Assembly: GCA_039654915.1 (NCBI GenBank) | Contig: CM077597.1 | Span: 75,828,001-75,892,000 of the forward strand | Direction: 5' to 3' | From: Aquilaria yunnanensis | Taxonomy: Eukaryota; Streptophyta; Magnoliopsida; Malvales; Thymelaeaceae | Length of the DNA: 64,000 nt | Shown: positions 1-11,209 of the stretch, piece after piece | Position numbering within the stretch: the stretch's first letter is position 1 | Layout of the letters: each line of letters opens with the position of its first letter | Program-made: the position numbers and the translations under genes | The notes under the pieces: model-generated | What the model saw: the letters and a program-made list of their open reading frames with translations, nothing else | The model's database searches: none | What the model was told of the DNA's origin: nothing

Positions 1-2300
1 TTTTATTTTGGATCTAGTTCTTCATGTCTTTGCTTTATTGGATCCTCTTTGTAATTGCCTTCTTGGACTATCATTGAATCTCTTTATGCTTCCCAGCTCT
101 TGTCCATTGCCTTAAAAGCCCAACTCTTTTCAAAATCCCCTTTTCTTGACTTGTTCTTGAATTTTGGCCTCAATTTCTTTAATGTTCGCCCGCTTCATAC
201 TTTATATCTCTTTGGGTACTCATCATTGTCATGGATTTCATAGCATCAAAGGCTTAACTTTCAATGTCTGTCCTTTTTCTTGTGTCCGGGCTGACACTTA
301 CTTATCCCCATGTTATAATCTGAATGATTGCTCTTCCTTGAACTCATGTTTTCATCCATAAGACTTGCCCCCTTGTCTATTGAACTTCTTTGTTGGCAGT
401 ACTCCTCTTACGCTTCGTAGAGACTACTTTGCCCCCCTGAATATGGTATTTATGTGGATAAAAGGTATCATCTCGCAGAAGGTCGAGCATTTCTAGACCT
501 TTGTGATGGCACTTGATCGTAAATTTCTCTTACAAGAACCACATCTTATTAAAGAAAGACTCAATCTATCTCCTCACTTTTAAGTCTACATACATTAATG
601 AATAATGGTTTGGCCTTAAAGAAAAACTTTCATCAATTTGCAAAGCTTGACAAAGTAATTTACGGTCTTTGTTTTTAATTAAAATATCCTGCCATTCTTC
701 CCTTTCCAACTTGAAGACATAAACTGTGCAAGGCAATAAGGTAGAAACATGATTCACAATAATAGCCTTTTAACTGAATGAGGATGATATCGAGAGGTAA
801 ATGTTAGGTGTGAGGAAAGTTAAGTTTGAATGTTTTTTTTTTTTTGCAGTCTTTTAGCTGAATGAGAATAATATTAAGAGGTAAATATTAGGTCTGAGTA
901 AAGTTAAGTTTGAGTGGTGTGAAAGAAAGGTATTTTAATACTACTCGTGAGCAGTATTAAATAAGGTAGAAGCATGATTCACAATGATAGTCTTTTAACT
1001 GAATGAGGATATTCAGTCTGAGGAAAGTTAAGTTTAAGCGGTGTGGAAGAAGGGTCTTTTAATACTACTCGTGAGCAGTATTAAATAAGGTAGAAACATG
1101 ATTCACAACGATAGTCTTTTAACTGAATGAGGATATTCAATCTGAGGAAAGTTAAGTTTAAGCGGTGTGGAAGAAAGGTCTTTTAATACTACTCGTGAGC
1201 AAATTTGATTATGGTGAAAAATTCAATAGTGATGACCTCAAACTTGCCACTCTTTCCAGGAAGTTAGACCTCAACTGTTGCCCCCCAACTATCGTGGTCT
1301 TTGTGTGCGCTTGGTTTGAGGGTCGCTCTTGTCTTCTAAACCGCCTTTGCAGGTTTTCAGTCTAGAATCCATAGCTCACTTTTTCTTTGTTTTCTTTCTT
1401 TTGCTCTAACTTGAGCCCTTTTTCTTTTCTTTTTTTTTTTTTCGTGTGAGCTATGGTGATGACATACTTGACAACTCTCTTAAAGTGAGATGACTCAAGT
1501 GGCCTTGCTTGCTCATGCTTGTTCTCAGTCTCTTTTTTTGGTTTTGAATTTTCCCTTATTGCCTTCTGATGGAAGGGATGAACTTCTCTTTCTTTTTGGA
1601 GTTTGTGTTGCAGAGAACCGAGATTATAGCCCTCTTGAAGTGAGATGACTCAAGTGGCTTTACTTGCTCGTGCTTGCTCTCATTCTCTTTTTGTTTTGGA
1701 TTTTGAATTTTCCCTTATTGTCTTTTGATAGAAGGGAGTAACTTCTTTCCTTTTTTTTTTTTTGAGAATTTGTGTTGCGTAAAACTGAGAACTTTTTTTT
1801 TTTTTTAGCATTTGTGAGAATTGGGAGGCCACTGAAGTCATTTAATATAAGAGCTACATTCTTTGGAAGCTAACCCAAGACTTCTTGCAAGGATGTTGAT
1901 AACCACTGTGAATTCTTTTTTTTTAGTTGAGGTGCAACATTTGAAATCATTCTCTTGAAGATCACTACTATCAAATATTTCTTAACTTTCATTTTCACCT
2001 ACGAGTAGTATTGTTTACAAAGTAAAGTGTGATGGTAATAATTGATAGTGTAATGGCAATGAATGAGAGATAGATGTGAGAAAATGAAATTTTTGGTAGA
2101 AAGTGGTAGAATATGTGGATGTAAAAATGGAATTTTTGGTAAAAAGTGGTAGAATGCACACATTACATCTTTTTGTTGTACCAGAAAAAGAATACCAGGT
2201 GTCCATCTAACAAAGACTACACCCTAGATTCTGGACTAAATCTAGGAGATTTTTACTATTAAATTACTTTGGCAAGCTATCAAAGATGCAAGTTTAGTAA
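1..2300. repeat. Unassigned AT-rich repeat DNA with short tandem duplications
   Basis: No convincing gene is seen. A unit beginning near AAGGTAGAARCATGATTCAC recurs at about 738, 963 and 1087; the last two are 124 bp apart and nearly identical. A second block starting TGAGATGACTCAAGTGG occurs at 1486 and 1641 (155 bp apart), each followed by pyrimidine-rich DNA and a GAATTTTCCCTTATTG motif. A shorter AATTTTTGGTARAAAGTGGTAG duplication lies near 2090 and 2133. The reverse transcriptase expected to follow the protease of the minus-strand gypsy element to the right is not here, so this is either a deleted or rearranged part of that element or an unrelated repeat. Confidence 0.5.
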
Positions 2301-2429
2301 AAGGATTCCCTGTCATTCAAAAGTGTGTGCGAACTGTTAGGTCAGATCTGACTTGGAGTCCTTCCAAAATCAATGTAATTCTAGCTCGAAATCTTCACTT
2401 TCAATTAGCAATCACATTTTGGCCTAGGA

Positions 2430-2556
2430 ACTTGGACTCGACCAACTGCTGGACCTTGAGTTTCAATGCCACACAATTTTCAGTTAGATCCGCGATTGAC
2501 CCTTTTTTAGTAATCACATTTGGCATTTGGGTTACACCAACTTGGAAGAAAAGGTC
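2430..2556 (-). pseudogene. Second, diverged gag fragment (zinc-knuckle region)
   Basis: A block at 2430-2483 aligns by eye with 3915-3970 inside the main gag region (shared ACTTGGACTCG, then GGAC, TTTCAATGC and CAATTTTC in the same order). The similarity resumes near 2520-2555 against about 3995-4035. It is therefore a diverged direct copy of the gag segment encoding the histidine/cysteine-rich motif, placed just beyond the protease. This order is wrong for an intact element and points to a rearrangement or to the end of another related element. Confidence 0.6.
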
Positions 2557-3745
2557 AGTTGGTCTTTGCTACCATTGATATGGATGATAGCAGAATGTCT
2601 TTTTCAGCAAAGACTGTGATTAACTTTCCTTCAAAAATGAATTTCATTTTTTGGTGTAATGGGGAGGGAATTGCTCCGGCCATATGAATCCATGGTCTGC
2701 CCAACAGACAAGTATAAGAAGGATTAATGTCCATAACTTGGAATGTGATATGGAAGACACAAGGGCCGATCCCTATTGGCAGCTCTATTTCTCCAACAAC
2801 ATTTCTATTCATCCCGTCAAATGCTTGAATAGTGATATGACTGTTGTTGAGGTATGATGAGTCTATACCAAACTTGTGTAAGGTTTCAAGTGGCATTATG
2901 TTTAGAGCTGACCCATTATCAACAAGAACTCTAGCCATAATTCGATCTTTGTATTTAACCGAAATATGTAGAGCCTTAGAGTGAACCCTTCCTTCTGCTG
3001 GTATCTCATCGTCAGTGAATATGATGAGATTCTGTGCGGTGATGTTGTTGACGAGGTGGTCAAAATTATTCACTGAAATATCTGGCTCAACATAGGCCTT
3101 ATTCAAGACTTTGAGGAGGGCTTCTCGATGAGCATCAGAGCTTATGAGTAGTGAAAGTATAGAGATCTTTGTTGGCAGGCGGTTCAACTGTTCAACGATG
3201 CTGTATTCACTTTGCTTTATGAGTTTGAGAAACTCAGTAGCTTGCTCATCTGTTACTGCTCAAGGCATCTCTTGCTCTTTGGATGTATTTGTATCAAGAG
3301 GTCTACTTGTTGGGTCTGTAACGTTCTTATCTTGTTGGACCTTGTTCATTTGCTCCGGAGAATAACACCGACCACTTCTAGTTATACTCCCAACTTCTAA
3401 CGGAGTTGATGTGATGTTAGAAGTGTAATCATAGCTCCATGGAACAGTTTTGTCTGATTTATATGGGAATGACCTTGGGACTTGAATTCTTAAAGGCTTA
3501 AGAACAGGTTTTGAAATTGGTATGACTAGTGGTCTTGGGATAGCCTTGACTTCTTATTCTTTAATGATCACATTCACATCATCATCTTTATCTGACATAA
3601 AAATGATGAGTTGGGAGGAGTCTATGAGTCTTTGTAGACTTTCACGGAATTCTGGGCATTCCTGGATAGAATGACTCTTACTGTCATGAAAGTTGCACCA
3701 CTCCTCATCTTCGACTTCTTCGTTTCCAAAAGAAGACTTTCCCAT
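2555..3745 (-). pseudogene. Gypsy gag C-terminal region and aspartic protease
   Basis: Two open stretches share one reading frame. The first (3745-3554) has a short Cys/His-containing motif (WCNFHDSKSHS...C). The second (3187-2555, 210 codons) contains a retropepsin-like active site VLVDNGSALNIMP and a downstream LLGRPWIH motif, both usual for proteases of plant Tat/Ogre-type gypsy elements, which process the polyprotein in virus-like particles. The DNGS form is typical of this lineage. A stop near 3554 separates the two stretches, and a frameshift separates this block from the upstream gag. It is probably inactive: no pol follows and the frame is broken. Confidence 0.8.
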
Positions 3746-3858
3746 GATAATCCCTTCTTTTTACAAGGCATGAATATACATGCTTGAGAGGGGTTATGAT
3801 ATCATTGACTGACTTCTTCATCGGCCAGTGCTCTTTCTATCATATTGACTGGTTTTGC

Positions 3859-5259
3859 TTAATGAGGTGGCAATGGATTGTGAGTGACGTTTGGTTCATC
3901 GGAAAAGTCCAACCACTTGGACTCGATTAATTGTTGGACTATACGCTTCAATGCTATGCAATTTTCCAGTCCGTGGCCCACGGCACCATCATGATATGGG
4001 CAAGTTATGTTGGGGTCATACCACCTTGGATATGGGGGTTTAAATAGATTTGTAGGAATTGGATGGATAAGTTGACTTTCAATGAGTTTTGGATATAACT
4101 CAGTGTAAGTCATAGGAATTGGCGCAAAAACTTCTCTCGGCCTTTGTGGAGAAGTCGGAACAGGTGGCCGTAACTGATTAGGCCTGTTGAGAGGATAATT
4201 GTTGGGCTTATTGGTAGAATAATCATTGGGCCTATTGGTAGAGTAGGATCGGCGAGGCCCGGTAGCAACAGTACCCACGAGGGGAATCCCTCTTCCTCGT
4301 CCTATTTGTTGTATTTCTTCATCTTTTCTTCTGGATGGTCCTCATCTTTTCATTGGATCACTAAAGGACTCAGTAATCTTCCCGATCCTAATCCCATGCT
4401 CGATCCTTTCGCCAGACATGACTACGTCGGAGAAATTGGTTGCCGAATTGCCAATGAGTTTATCATAATATGGGTATTTTAGTGTCTGGACAAACAAAGT
4501 GACCATTTCTCTTTTTGTCATGGGTGGCTGAACTTGTGCAGCTAAGTCCCTCCACCGTTGGGCATATTCCTTGAAAGTTTCTGGCTTTTTCTTCTCCATG
4601 TTTTGGAGGGTTTGGCGATCCGGAGCCAAGTCCATAACGTGTTTATAATTGCCGATGAAGACCTGTGCAAGGTCATTCCAAGTTTTAATATTTCTTCGAC
4701 CTTGACTTAGATACCACTGTAATGCTGATTTTGTGAGGCTTTCCTGAAAAAGTGCAATCCACACCTTTTCATCTTTTGTGAGTGGTTGTAGTCTCCTTAA
4801 AAACAATGTGATGTGAGTGATGGGATCACTCGTTCCATCGTATTTCATGAAATCTGGCACCTTAAAATCTGAAGGGATTACGACATCTGGCACTAGGCAG
4901 AGGTCATCCACTGAGAGAGATCCGAATATAGTGCCTCCTTCAATGGCTCGCAGTCTCTTCTCTATTGTTTCGAGCTTTTGAGATTCTGCTTCTTCTTTTG
5001 GTAATATATTCTTCTCTTCATGTACAGTGTCTTGTTTCAGATGAACGCTAGCGGATGGTCCTGGTTCTTGAAACAGGTTTTCTTGGACTGAGACTTGTTG
5101 CGGAGTAAATCCCGGAGGATAAGTGGGATCTTGTGCTTCTTTGATGGGAACTTGAGTTGCTTTCCCCTTGATTAGTTCCATCAGTTGTCTCATCTGTTCT
5201 GCCATACTTTCAATCTTGGACTCCATCTCCATGAGACGTCCTTCGGCTTGTTCTGCCAT
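3859..5259 (-). pseudogene. Gypsy gag (retrotransposon capsid protein), broken by a stop
   Basis: Read from the ATG at 5259, the first 305 codons hold an N-terminal coiled-coil-like stretch rich in Glu, Gln and Met, then a retrotransposon gag domain with PDVVIPSDFKVPDF, KYDGTSDP, SALQWYLSQG, FKEYAQRWRDLAAQVQPP and GERIEHGIRIGKI. These are hallmarks of the Tat/Ogre capsid region. An in-frame TGA at 4342-4344 interrupts it. The same frame continues to 3859 with an Asn/Pro-rich linker, PIPMTYTELYPKLIES, PPYPRWYD, and a zinc-knuckle-like CPYHDGAVGHGLENC. Gag would form the particle that packages element RNA. The frame shifts again before the protease. The start is chosen because it follows the leader and opens the only long frame here. 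Confidence 0.85.
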
Positions 5260-6146
5260 TAATTTTGTTTGGAGCCGAGTTGGATATCGGCGTTAAGGTC
5301 CAATTTTACCCCTTTTTAAAGTAAGATTTATTAGACTCTACATGTATGTGATTGATGCAATGAATGCATGCATGCAATGTGAGATTATGTTTTTATCAGA
5401 CTTTGTATGCACGTGATTAATGTAATGCATGCATGCGATGAGTGAGTTTGCTTATCCATTATCGTGGAACTTCAAAACTTTTAGTTGTCATTATAAAGAA
5501 AAAAAAGTTAGCATAATTTGATGCGTGGTTTTGATGCATGAAGAATAATTGCACAAGAAAGATAAGGTTATTAATAAGTTAAATAGCAATTAACAACTCA
5601 TGAAGTATTATGGATAAACAAATTAAAACCATACGAAGAAAAGTGTAGAGTAACAACACAGCATAACAAGGATATGCTTATGGCGTTGGTAAAATGGTAG
5701 AAATTATATGGTCAGTTCTATGGTTAAGTGGGGAGTTCTATATGCATAAGGTGGCTTATCAAAAAGGCAAGGGATAGTTCCCGAATCCCGTCACTAAATT
5801 ATAGTGACAGCCCGATTCCTTACCCTCTAGGGTTTATGTAAGGAATGGATTAATTCGAGTCGTAGCTTTTCGTGGGCCCATGTAGAGACTAACCGTCTCA
5901 GAAGGCAATACACTACTTTGCTACTTTGAAACCGGTGAAGGCTTGGAGACCATGGCCTCTCAAGGACAACAACACCAATTCCGCTTAGAAAGAACGTGTT
6001 CGCTTTGAAGAAGCTCGGGTATAGAGCTTCATATTGTGAATGCATAATGCATGTTTACCTAAGTAAATATAGCACATAAATTCACATAAAATAAGCAAAG
6101 CAAATCAAAACAAATCTACTTTTAGGCTCGACTCACAAACGTAGAA
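5260..6146 (-). other. Untranslated leader of the gypsy element
   Basis: This stretch lies between the primer-binding site and gag, the usual place for packaging signals. No coding region is supported. Two related segments of about 50 bp at roughly 5335-5390 and 5397-5445 both contain ATGCATGCATGC next to GTGATTRATG, forming a local direct repeat. Confidence 0.5.
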
Positions 6147-6165
6147 GTCCCCAGTGGAGTCGCCA
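6147..6165 (-). promoter_or_regulatory. Probable primer-binding site
   Basis: On the minus strand the sequence TGGCGACTCCACTGGGGAC begins three bases after the LTR terminus. A TGG start is expected for pairing with a tRNA 3' CCA end. Its position immediately inside the 5' LTR is the main evidence. I have not assigned the tRNA; Ogre-like elements are commonly described as primed by an arginine tRNA, which would need checking. Confidence 0.65.
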
Positions 6166-6442
6166 AGCTGTGGCAACGTCGGGTTTTCTGGAGTCGCCAC
6201 CAATCAGTTTACCTAGGTCGATTGGACACCTAAAATATGGTCTGCGAGAGTTCGGGGGTTCGGGAGTACGGTTACGTTAAAACAACTTTGTTAAAACGCC
6301 CAAAAATTGGTACCTTAGTTGATTTTAATTTTGTTTTGCTTTGCCTTTAAAAAATATTCAATTAATTTTCAAACTAGAAATTTTAACTGAATTATTTAGT
6401 CGGATGTGGATTTTTGGTAATTAATTTGGATAAAATTTGATA

Positions 6443-6663
6443 TTTCTGAACCATGGACTCTGCCGAGTCACCCGGACACGGAAGCTTTATTTCCGAACCA
6501 TGGACTCTACCGAGTCACCCGGACACGGAATTTAATGAAATTTTATGTAATTTAATCTATATAAAAAAAAATGGATTTTTATCTTTTTTTTGTATTTTTA
6601 TTTAATTAAAAAAGTTGATAATTTCCAAACCGTAGATCCTGCCGGATCATCCGGATATGGAAA
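6443..6663. repeat. Palindromic motif cluster A, B, C in LTR
   Basis: Copies lie at 6443-6483, 6490-6530 and 6622-6663. Each has outer arms (TTCCG...CGGAA in B, TTCCA...TGGAA in C) and inner arms (GACTC...GAGTC in A and B, GATCC...GGATC in C) around a 4-base loop. The arms change together between copies, so pairing is kept. Copy A has one broken outer pair. Confidence 0.85.
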
Positions 6664-7899
6664 TTAAATTTTTTTATTAATTGTTTATTTAATAAATTTT
6701 AGTCATAATTTTTATTTTATTATTTTATTAGTTTTCTTGAATTTTTAATTATTATTACTTTAAAAATATATTTAAAAAAAACAAAATTGATTTTTTGTTG
6801 TATTTTTAGAATTATTCAATTATAATTTTTTTTAATAATTTTAATAAAAGGTTAATTTTTTAAAAAAAAAAAGAAAAAAAATAAAAATTGATGTTTCAAA
6901 ATAATGAAGATTTGAAATAACGACGGATGGGGATTTTTGTTTGAAAAAGATTTTTTTTTATAGCCTTAAAAATGAAGAAAGTTGATTATTCACATAAAAA
7001 CTTCTTTTTTTTTTAATTAATTATTATTTACTTATTTATTTTATTTATTATTAAATAAGTGAAATAAATTTTTATCATAAAGTAAAATTTTGGCATAAAG
7101 GAAAATTAAATAAAGTAAAGTAAAAGGGGATTTTTTTTTTAGTTTAGACATCCATAAAAAAATGCATAAAATAACACATGTAAATAAATAAAGTGGGGCT
7201 TTTTGACCATCCACTTTTAAAAATTAAATAACATATTCAAATAAATAAATAAACAAATAAAAAGCACATAAAGTAAATAAAGGAAAGTTAAAGATCAATA
7301 AATAGTAAGCAAATAAATAAAGTGGGGCTTTTTGGCCATCCACTAAAAATAAATAAATAGGAGGTATAACCTTCCATGAATAATAATAATAATAATAATA
7401 AAGATAATAAAAGTTAGTTGTTAGAATTAGTTGTTAATAACAATAATAAAAGTTAGTAAAGTTAGTTGGGTTAGTTGTTAACAATAATAACAATAAAAGT
7501 TAGTAAAGTTAGTAAATTAGTAAGTTAATAATAATAATAACAACAATAATTAAAGGTTAGTAATAATAACAATAATAAACAAATAAAATGTAAAAGAGAG
7601 TTAGTAATTAGTTAATTCTGCAGAAATAAATAAAAGGTTAGTGACTAAAATGAATAAATATGAGAAGATGAAGGATAAAAATGAGGTTGTACCTTTTGAA
7701 AATGAATTTTGAATTCCGGAGCAGACGCGCGCGCGGGGGGGGGAAAAAAAACAGTCAGAGAAGCTGTAGGTTTTCTGGAGAGGAAGAGAAGAGGGCCAGG
7801 GACCTAGGCTAATTTTTTCCTTTTTTTCAAAACGGAGCTCTAAGTTTCTTTTTTCTCATTTTCTCTGTCTTTCTTTTTGTGTTAACACACAGATTTGGA

Positions 7900-7916
7900 C
7901 CCCTATTCATAGGGGA
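7900..7916 (-). promoter_or_regulatory. Decayed LTR TATA-box region
   Basis: The plus strand reads CCCCTATTCATAGGGG here. The matching place in the second LTR reads CCCCTATTTATAGAGG, which on the minus strand gives a good TATAAATAG. The present copy therefore seems to be a mutated LTR promoter about 490 bp inside the LTR start. Confidence 0.5.
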
Positions 7917-8400
7917 AGGGGTGTTGGACTGTTCATAATTAAAAATTAATTAAATTCAAACTTATCTTTTAATTTGGTAAAATGACAGTTTCAGTCCTTT
8001 ACATCTCTCAGACTCTGGATAAGTTCCTGAAGCTTCTGATTTTGACAATTTTATCATTTTCTGTTAATTGGGCCATAACGGTTATGCTGGCCCCAAATTG
8101 TTGTGACAAACTACCAAATGCTCCTGGAACTTTCAGATTTTGTCAATTTTTTCCGAAACTTCTCAATTTTGTCATTTTTACCTCAAAGTTTTTAATTTTG
8201 TCATTTTTATGGAGTTTTCTTTTTTCTTTCAAACATACACATATACACACATATATCATTTTAAATCAAATCTTCACAAAAAAAAACAAAAAAATGTATT
8301 AAAAAATTTTAGTAATAATAATAATAATAAAATATATTTTTTTAATTAATTTTTTTTTAGTTTAATTTTTTTAATGGTCGGACGAAATTGGGTGTCAACA

Positions 8401-9373
8401 CATATGTTACATTTATTTTATGATAGTTCTAGCTGTTAAATTTTTAGATGCACATATACTTCGATGAGCTATATATATTTAGCATACAGATCCTGCTATA
8501 TATAAAAATAAAACTTAATTAAATGGGGTTTACAACACCTGTACATGCATATATACTCACGAGCAGCATATGAGTTTTACTAAATTCTTCCCAAATCCGT
8601 TGAATGTGATCGGAATTTAGCTAAACCTACCGTAAAACCCATAAAGAGGTGACACATAAAGAGGTTGTCATATACCTTCAAATGAACTCTTAGCTAATAA
8701 TTCATTAAAGATGAAATTAGACTTGCATTCCAAATATGATATTCAATCTTAAAATTTATTTCATGAGTTTTTTTTTATATATTTTATATTATTATTGAAA
8801 ATCTCAAATCTTGAAAGTACTTAAAAGTAATTATTGATTTTTTCTTAAAATATTTTATTTCTAAAAATTCTGATTCAAAATAATGTACAGAAAAATTACT
8901 TTAAAAATGAAATACTTGAAATTTTTTATTAATGCCATAATATTATGTTCAAATAATATAAAATGGATTTTAAAAGAAACAAAGAAAGGAAAAAGAAAAG
9001 AGTACTGATTGCGTAAACCTGGCTTATGCCATAAGCCTTCCTTCTATTATATAACTACTGTCACTTCAACCCCTACTTATTAAAAATTATCATTCGACAG
9101 ACGCACTATGATTTTTATGAAATTGTTTCCTCATTACTAAGTCAGTCATCAATATCGATTACAGAAATCCCTACACACACACACACCCGATCGACGAAAC
9201 TAATCTAGGCTTTCAATTTGGTTAAACTAGGGGAATTAATTAATTTTTTGGATCCTAGAATTGTTGAAAAATATTGGTTAGAGCAATATCGAGAAACCCT
9301 AGCTAAAACAAGGAGCTGGCTTGTTGGGATAAAATTAACATGAGAAGGAAGAAAAGGGAGTTAGCTAGCTTAC
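8401..9373 (-). other. Possible intron of the orphan exon; otherwise unassigned
   Basis: This AT-rich stretch lies between the gypsy LTR and the donor splice site of the candidate exon at 9374. I see no further exon with confidence. If the exon is real, the retroelement inserted in this first intron. Confidence 0.35.
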
Positions 9374-9532
9374 CGGTTGGCCGGAGTGAAACAGATTGGC
9401 ATTGTTGTCTATCATAATATTCCAATCAAGATAAATCTCTTTAGAAAGAGATCCTCTGACCAAGCCCAAAAACACGATGCATAAGTACCAAATCAATGAT
9501 GAAGATGATCTACGACTGCTGGAAATCGCCAT
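9374..9532 (-). CDS. Candidate first exon of a secreted or membrane-targeted protein (orphan)
   Basis: Reading left from the ATG at 9532 gives 53 codons with no stop. They start MAISSSRRSSSSLIW, then a hydrophobic run YLCIVFLGLV, then a polar stretch with KEIYLDWNIMIDNN, ending at CAACCG|GTAAGC, a good plant donor site in phase 0. The basic, Ser-rich start plus hydrophobic core looks like a signal peptide with cleavage near residue 26-30. I do not recognise the family. The next exon would lie to the left, but the gypsy LTR begins at 8400 and no matching exon is visible, so the gene is split by the insertion or is a pseudogene. A TATA-like run lies at 9572-9588. Confidence is limited because it rests on one exon. 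Confidence 0.45.
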
Positions 9533-9571
9533 GGCATTAGACTACTATACGCTACTGCTACTTTGCTTCTG

Positions 9572-9588
9572 TATATATGTATATATAA
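9572..9588 (-). promoter_or_regulatory. TATA-like element upstream of the orphan exon
   Basis: An alternating TATATA run sits 40-56 bases upstream of the ATG at 9532 on the minus strand. This would leave an unusually short 5' UTR if used. Simple AT repeats can mimic a TATA box, so this is tentative. Confidence 0.35.
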
Positions 9589-9599
9589 CACCATGGCAT

Positions 9600-10530
9600 T
9601 GTTTGTTCTTTATTTTTCGTGTTTATTTTTTGTTACTTAAGTTTTTGTTTTTATAAAATGTACTATTTGTTCTTGTACATGACCCTGTTTCTATAAAACT
9701 TCTTGTTCTTTTGTATTCTGGTGTTTGTTCTTTAAGGAGTGTATGTTTGCTCTTTTAGAAGGGAATGCTTGTTCTTTTAGAAAGGAACGTTTGTTCTTTT
9801 AGAATGACATGTTTGTTCTTTTAGAATGCATTATTTGTTCTTTCTTTTACATGTTTATTTTTTGTTACTTAAGTGTTTGTTCTTATAGAAGGTACTGTTT
9901 GTTCTTATACATGACTCTATTTCTGTAAACTTCTTGTTCTTTTATCTTCTGATGTTTGTTCTTTCAGAAGGGTATGTTTGTTCTTTTAGAAGGGTATGTT
10001 TGTTCTTTCACAATTGTATGTTTGTTCTTTTAGAAGGACATATTTATTATTTTAGAATGCATTATTTGTTCTTTCTTCTACATGTTTATTTTTTGTTACT
10101 TAAATGTTTGTTTTTATAGAAGGCACTGTTTGTTCTTATACATGACCCTGTTACTGTAAACTTCTTGTTCTTTTATCTTCTGGTATTTATTTTTTCAAAA
10201 GGGCATGTTTGTTCTTTTAGAATGCATTATTTGTTCTTTCTTTTACATGTTTATTTTTGTTACTTAAGTGTTTGTTCTTATATATGACCCTGTTTCTATA
10301 AGCTTTTTGTTCTTTTATCTTCTGGTATTTGTTCTTTTAGAAAAGTATGTTTGTTCTTTCAGAATGGTATGTTTGTTCTTTTAGAAGGGCATGTTTGTTC
10401 TGTTAGAATACATTATTTGTTCTTTCTTTTATATGCTTAGTTTTTGTTACTTAAGTGTTCGTTTTTATAGAAAGCACTGTTTATTCTTATACATGACTCT
10501 GTTTTGGTAAACTTCTTGTTCTTTTGTATT
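9600..10530. repeat. Degenerate minisatellite based on TTTGTTCTTTTAGAA
   Basis: The core TTTGTTCTTTTAGAAGGG, with variants ending GTATG or GCATG, recurs every 20-30 bases. A higher-order unit containing TTTTTGTTACTTAAGT, then CATGACYCTGTTTCTGTAAAC and CTTGTTCTTTTATCTTCTGG, restarts near 9630, 9860, 10090, 10257 and 10443. Two early spacings are about 230 bp and later ones are shorter. Open frames across it are low-complexity Phe/Leu strings and are not genes. Confidence 0.85.
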
Positions 10531-11178
10531 CTTATAATGATATAAGTCATTCTAAAATCAAAAGTTCCCTTTTGATAAACATCTCATTTATCCATTTTAG
10601 GAATATTCTGATTTCCTAATTTCTTTTTTACATCTTTGATTAATATGGCTTGTGAATTCATTATTTTTTTATTCCTCATAATTTCTTATTCCTCTTGTCT
10701 TTTTGATGCAGACTTAGTCAAATTTCTAAATATTTTATCCATTAGTAATTATCAATTAGTGTTAATATCTTTACAAGTTATCTGTCAACGTTTTACGTAA
10801 TTTTATTGTCATTTTACTTCAACTACGAGTCTTACTGTTTCTATGCGATTTTGGTGATATTCTGTAAAAATTTTCACAATAATCTTTAATCACTAGCAGA
10901 AAAAAAGTTTTTGAAAATTTGGCTATTTCTTGCATCAAGGAAATAAAACAAAAATTAAATCTTAGGTATTATATTGTACAAAATATTCACGCACGGAAGA
11001 ATCGGCCAAAAGAAAAAGGTGACTTATCTGCCACTTTACTATAAATTTTGAGCTTTAATTTTGTCAACTTCAACTCTTTCCGTTAACATTGGTCAAGCGA
11101 TGTTAGAATAACCCCTATTATCGGTAAATAAGATCAAAACTACCCATATTAGAAACCTAAGATTTGTAACTCTATCTC

Positions 11179-11209
<31 letters not shown>

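Larger units (their letters stand above)
2425..8400 (-). mobile_element. Partial Ty3/gypsy (Tat/Ogre-like) retrotransposon, 5' half
   Basis: Read on the minus strand from 8400, the order is LTR (8400-6169), primer-binding site (6165-6147), an untranslated leader of about 0.9 kb, gag, a zinc-knuckle-like region and the aspartic protease ending near 2555. The LTR begins TGTTGACACC and ends GCCACA, the TG...CA form. The gag and protease sequence types match the plant Tat/Ogre group of Ty3/gypsy (established family knowledge). No reverse transcriptase, RNase H or integrase follows to the left, so the element is truncated or rearranged. The 3' LTR is not in the window, so a target duplication cannot be tested. 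A solo LTR of the same family lies at 15060-18471. Confidence 0.85.
6169..8400 (-). repeat. 5' LTR of the Tat/Ogre-like element (shorter form)
   Basis: The plus strand starts TGTGGCAACGTCGGG and ends GGTGTCAACA, the same termini as the copy at 15060-18471. The minus strand is therefore TGTTGACACC...GCCACA. The two copies align along most of their length, but this one is 2232 bp against 3412 bp. It lacks about 1.06 kb near 6663 and most of a GC-rich segment near 7730. It contains three copies (A, B, C) of a 41-bp palindromic motif. It is very AT-rich between 6660 and 7700. Confidence 0.88.

Noticed and set aside
738..1210. Possible array of regulatory repeats
   Set aside because: Only two or three tandem units with no associated gene; treated as a simple duplication.
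9934..10119. 61-codon open frame in the minisatellite
   Set aside because: Translation is a repeated Phe/Leu/Cys string generated by the tandem repeat.
9600..10530. CRISPR-like array of short repeats
   Set aside because: Repeats are degenerate, spacers are themselves repeated and there are no cas genes; this is a minisatellite in plant DNA.
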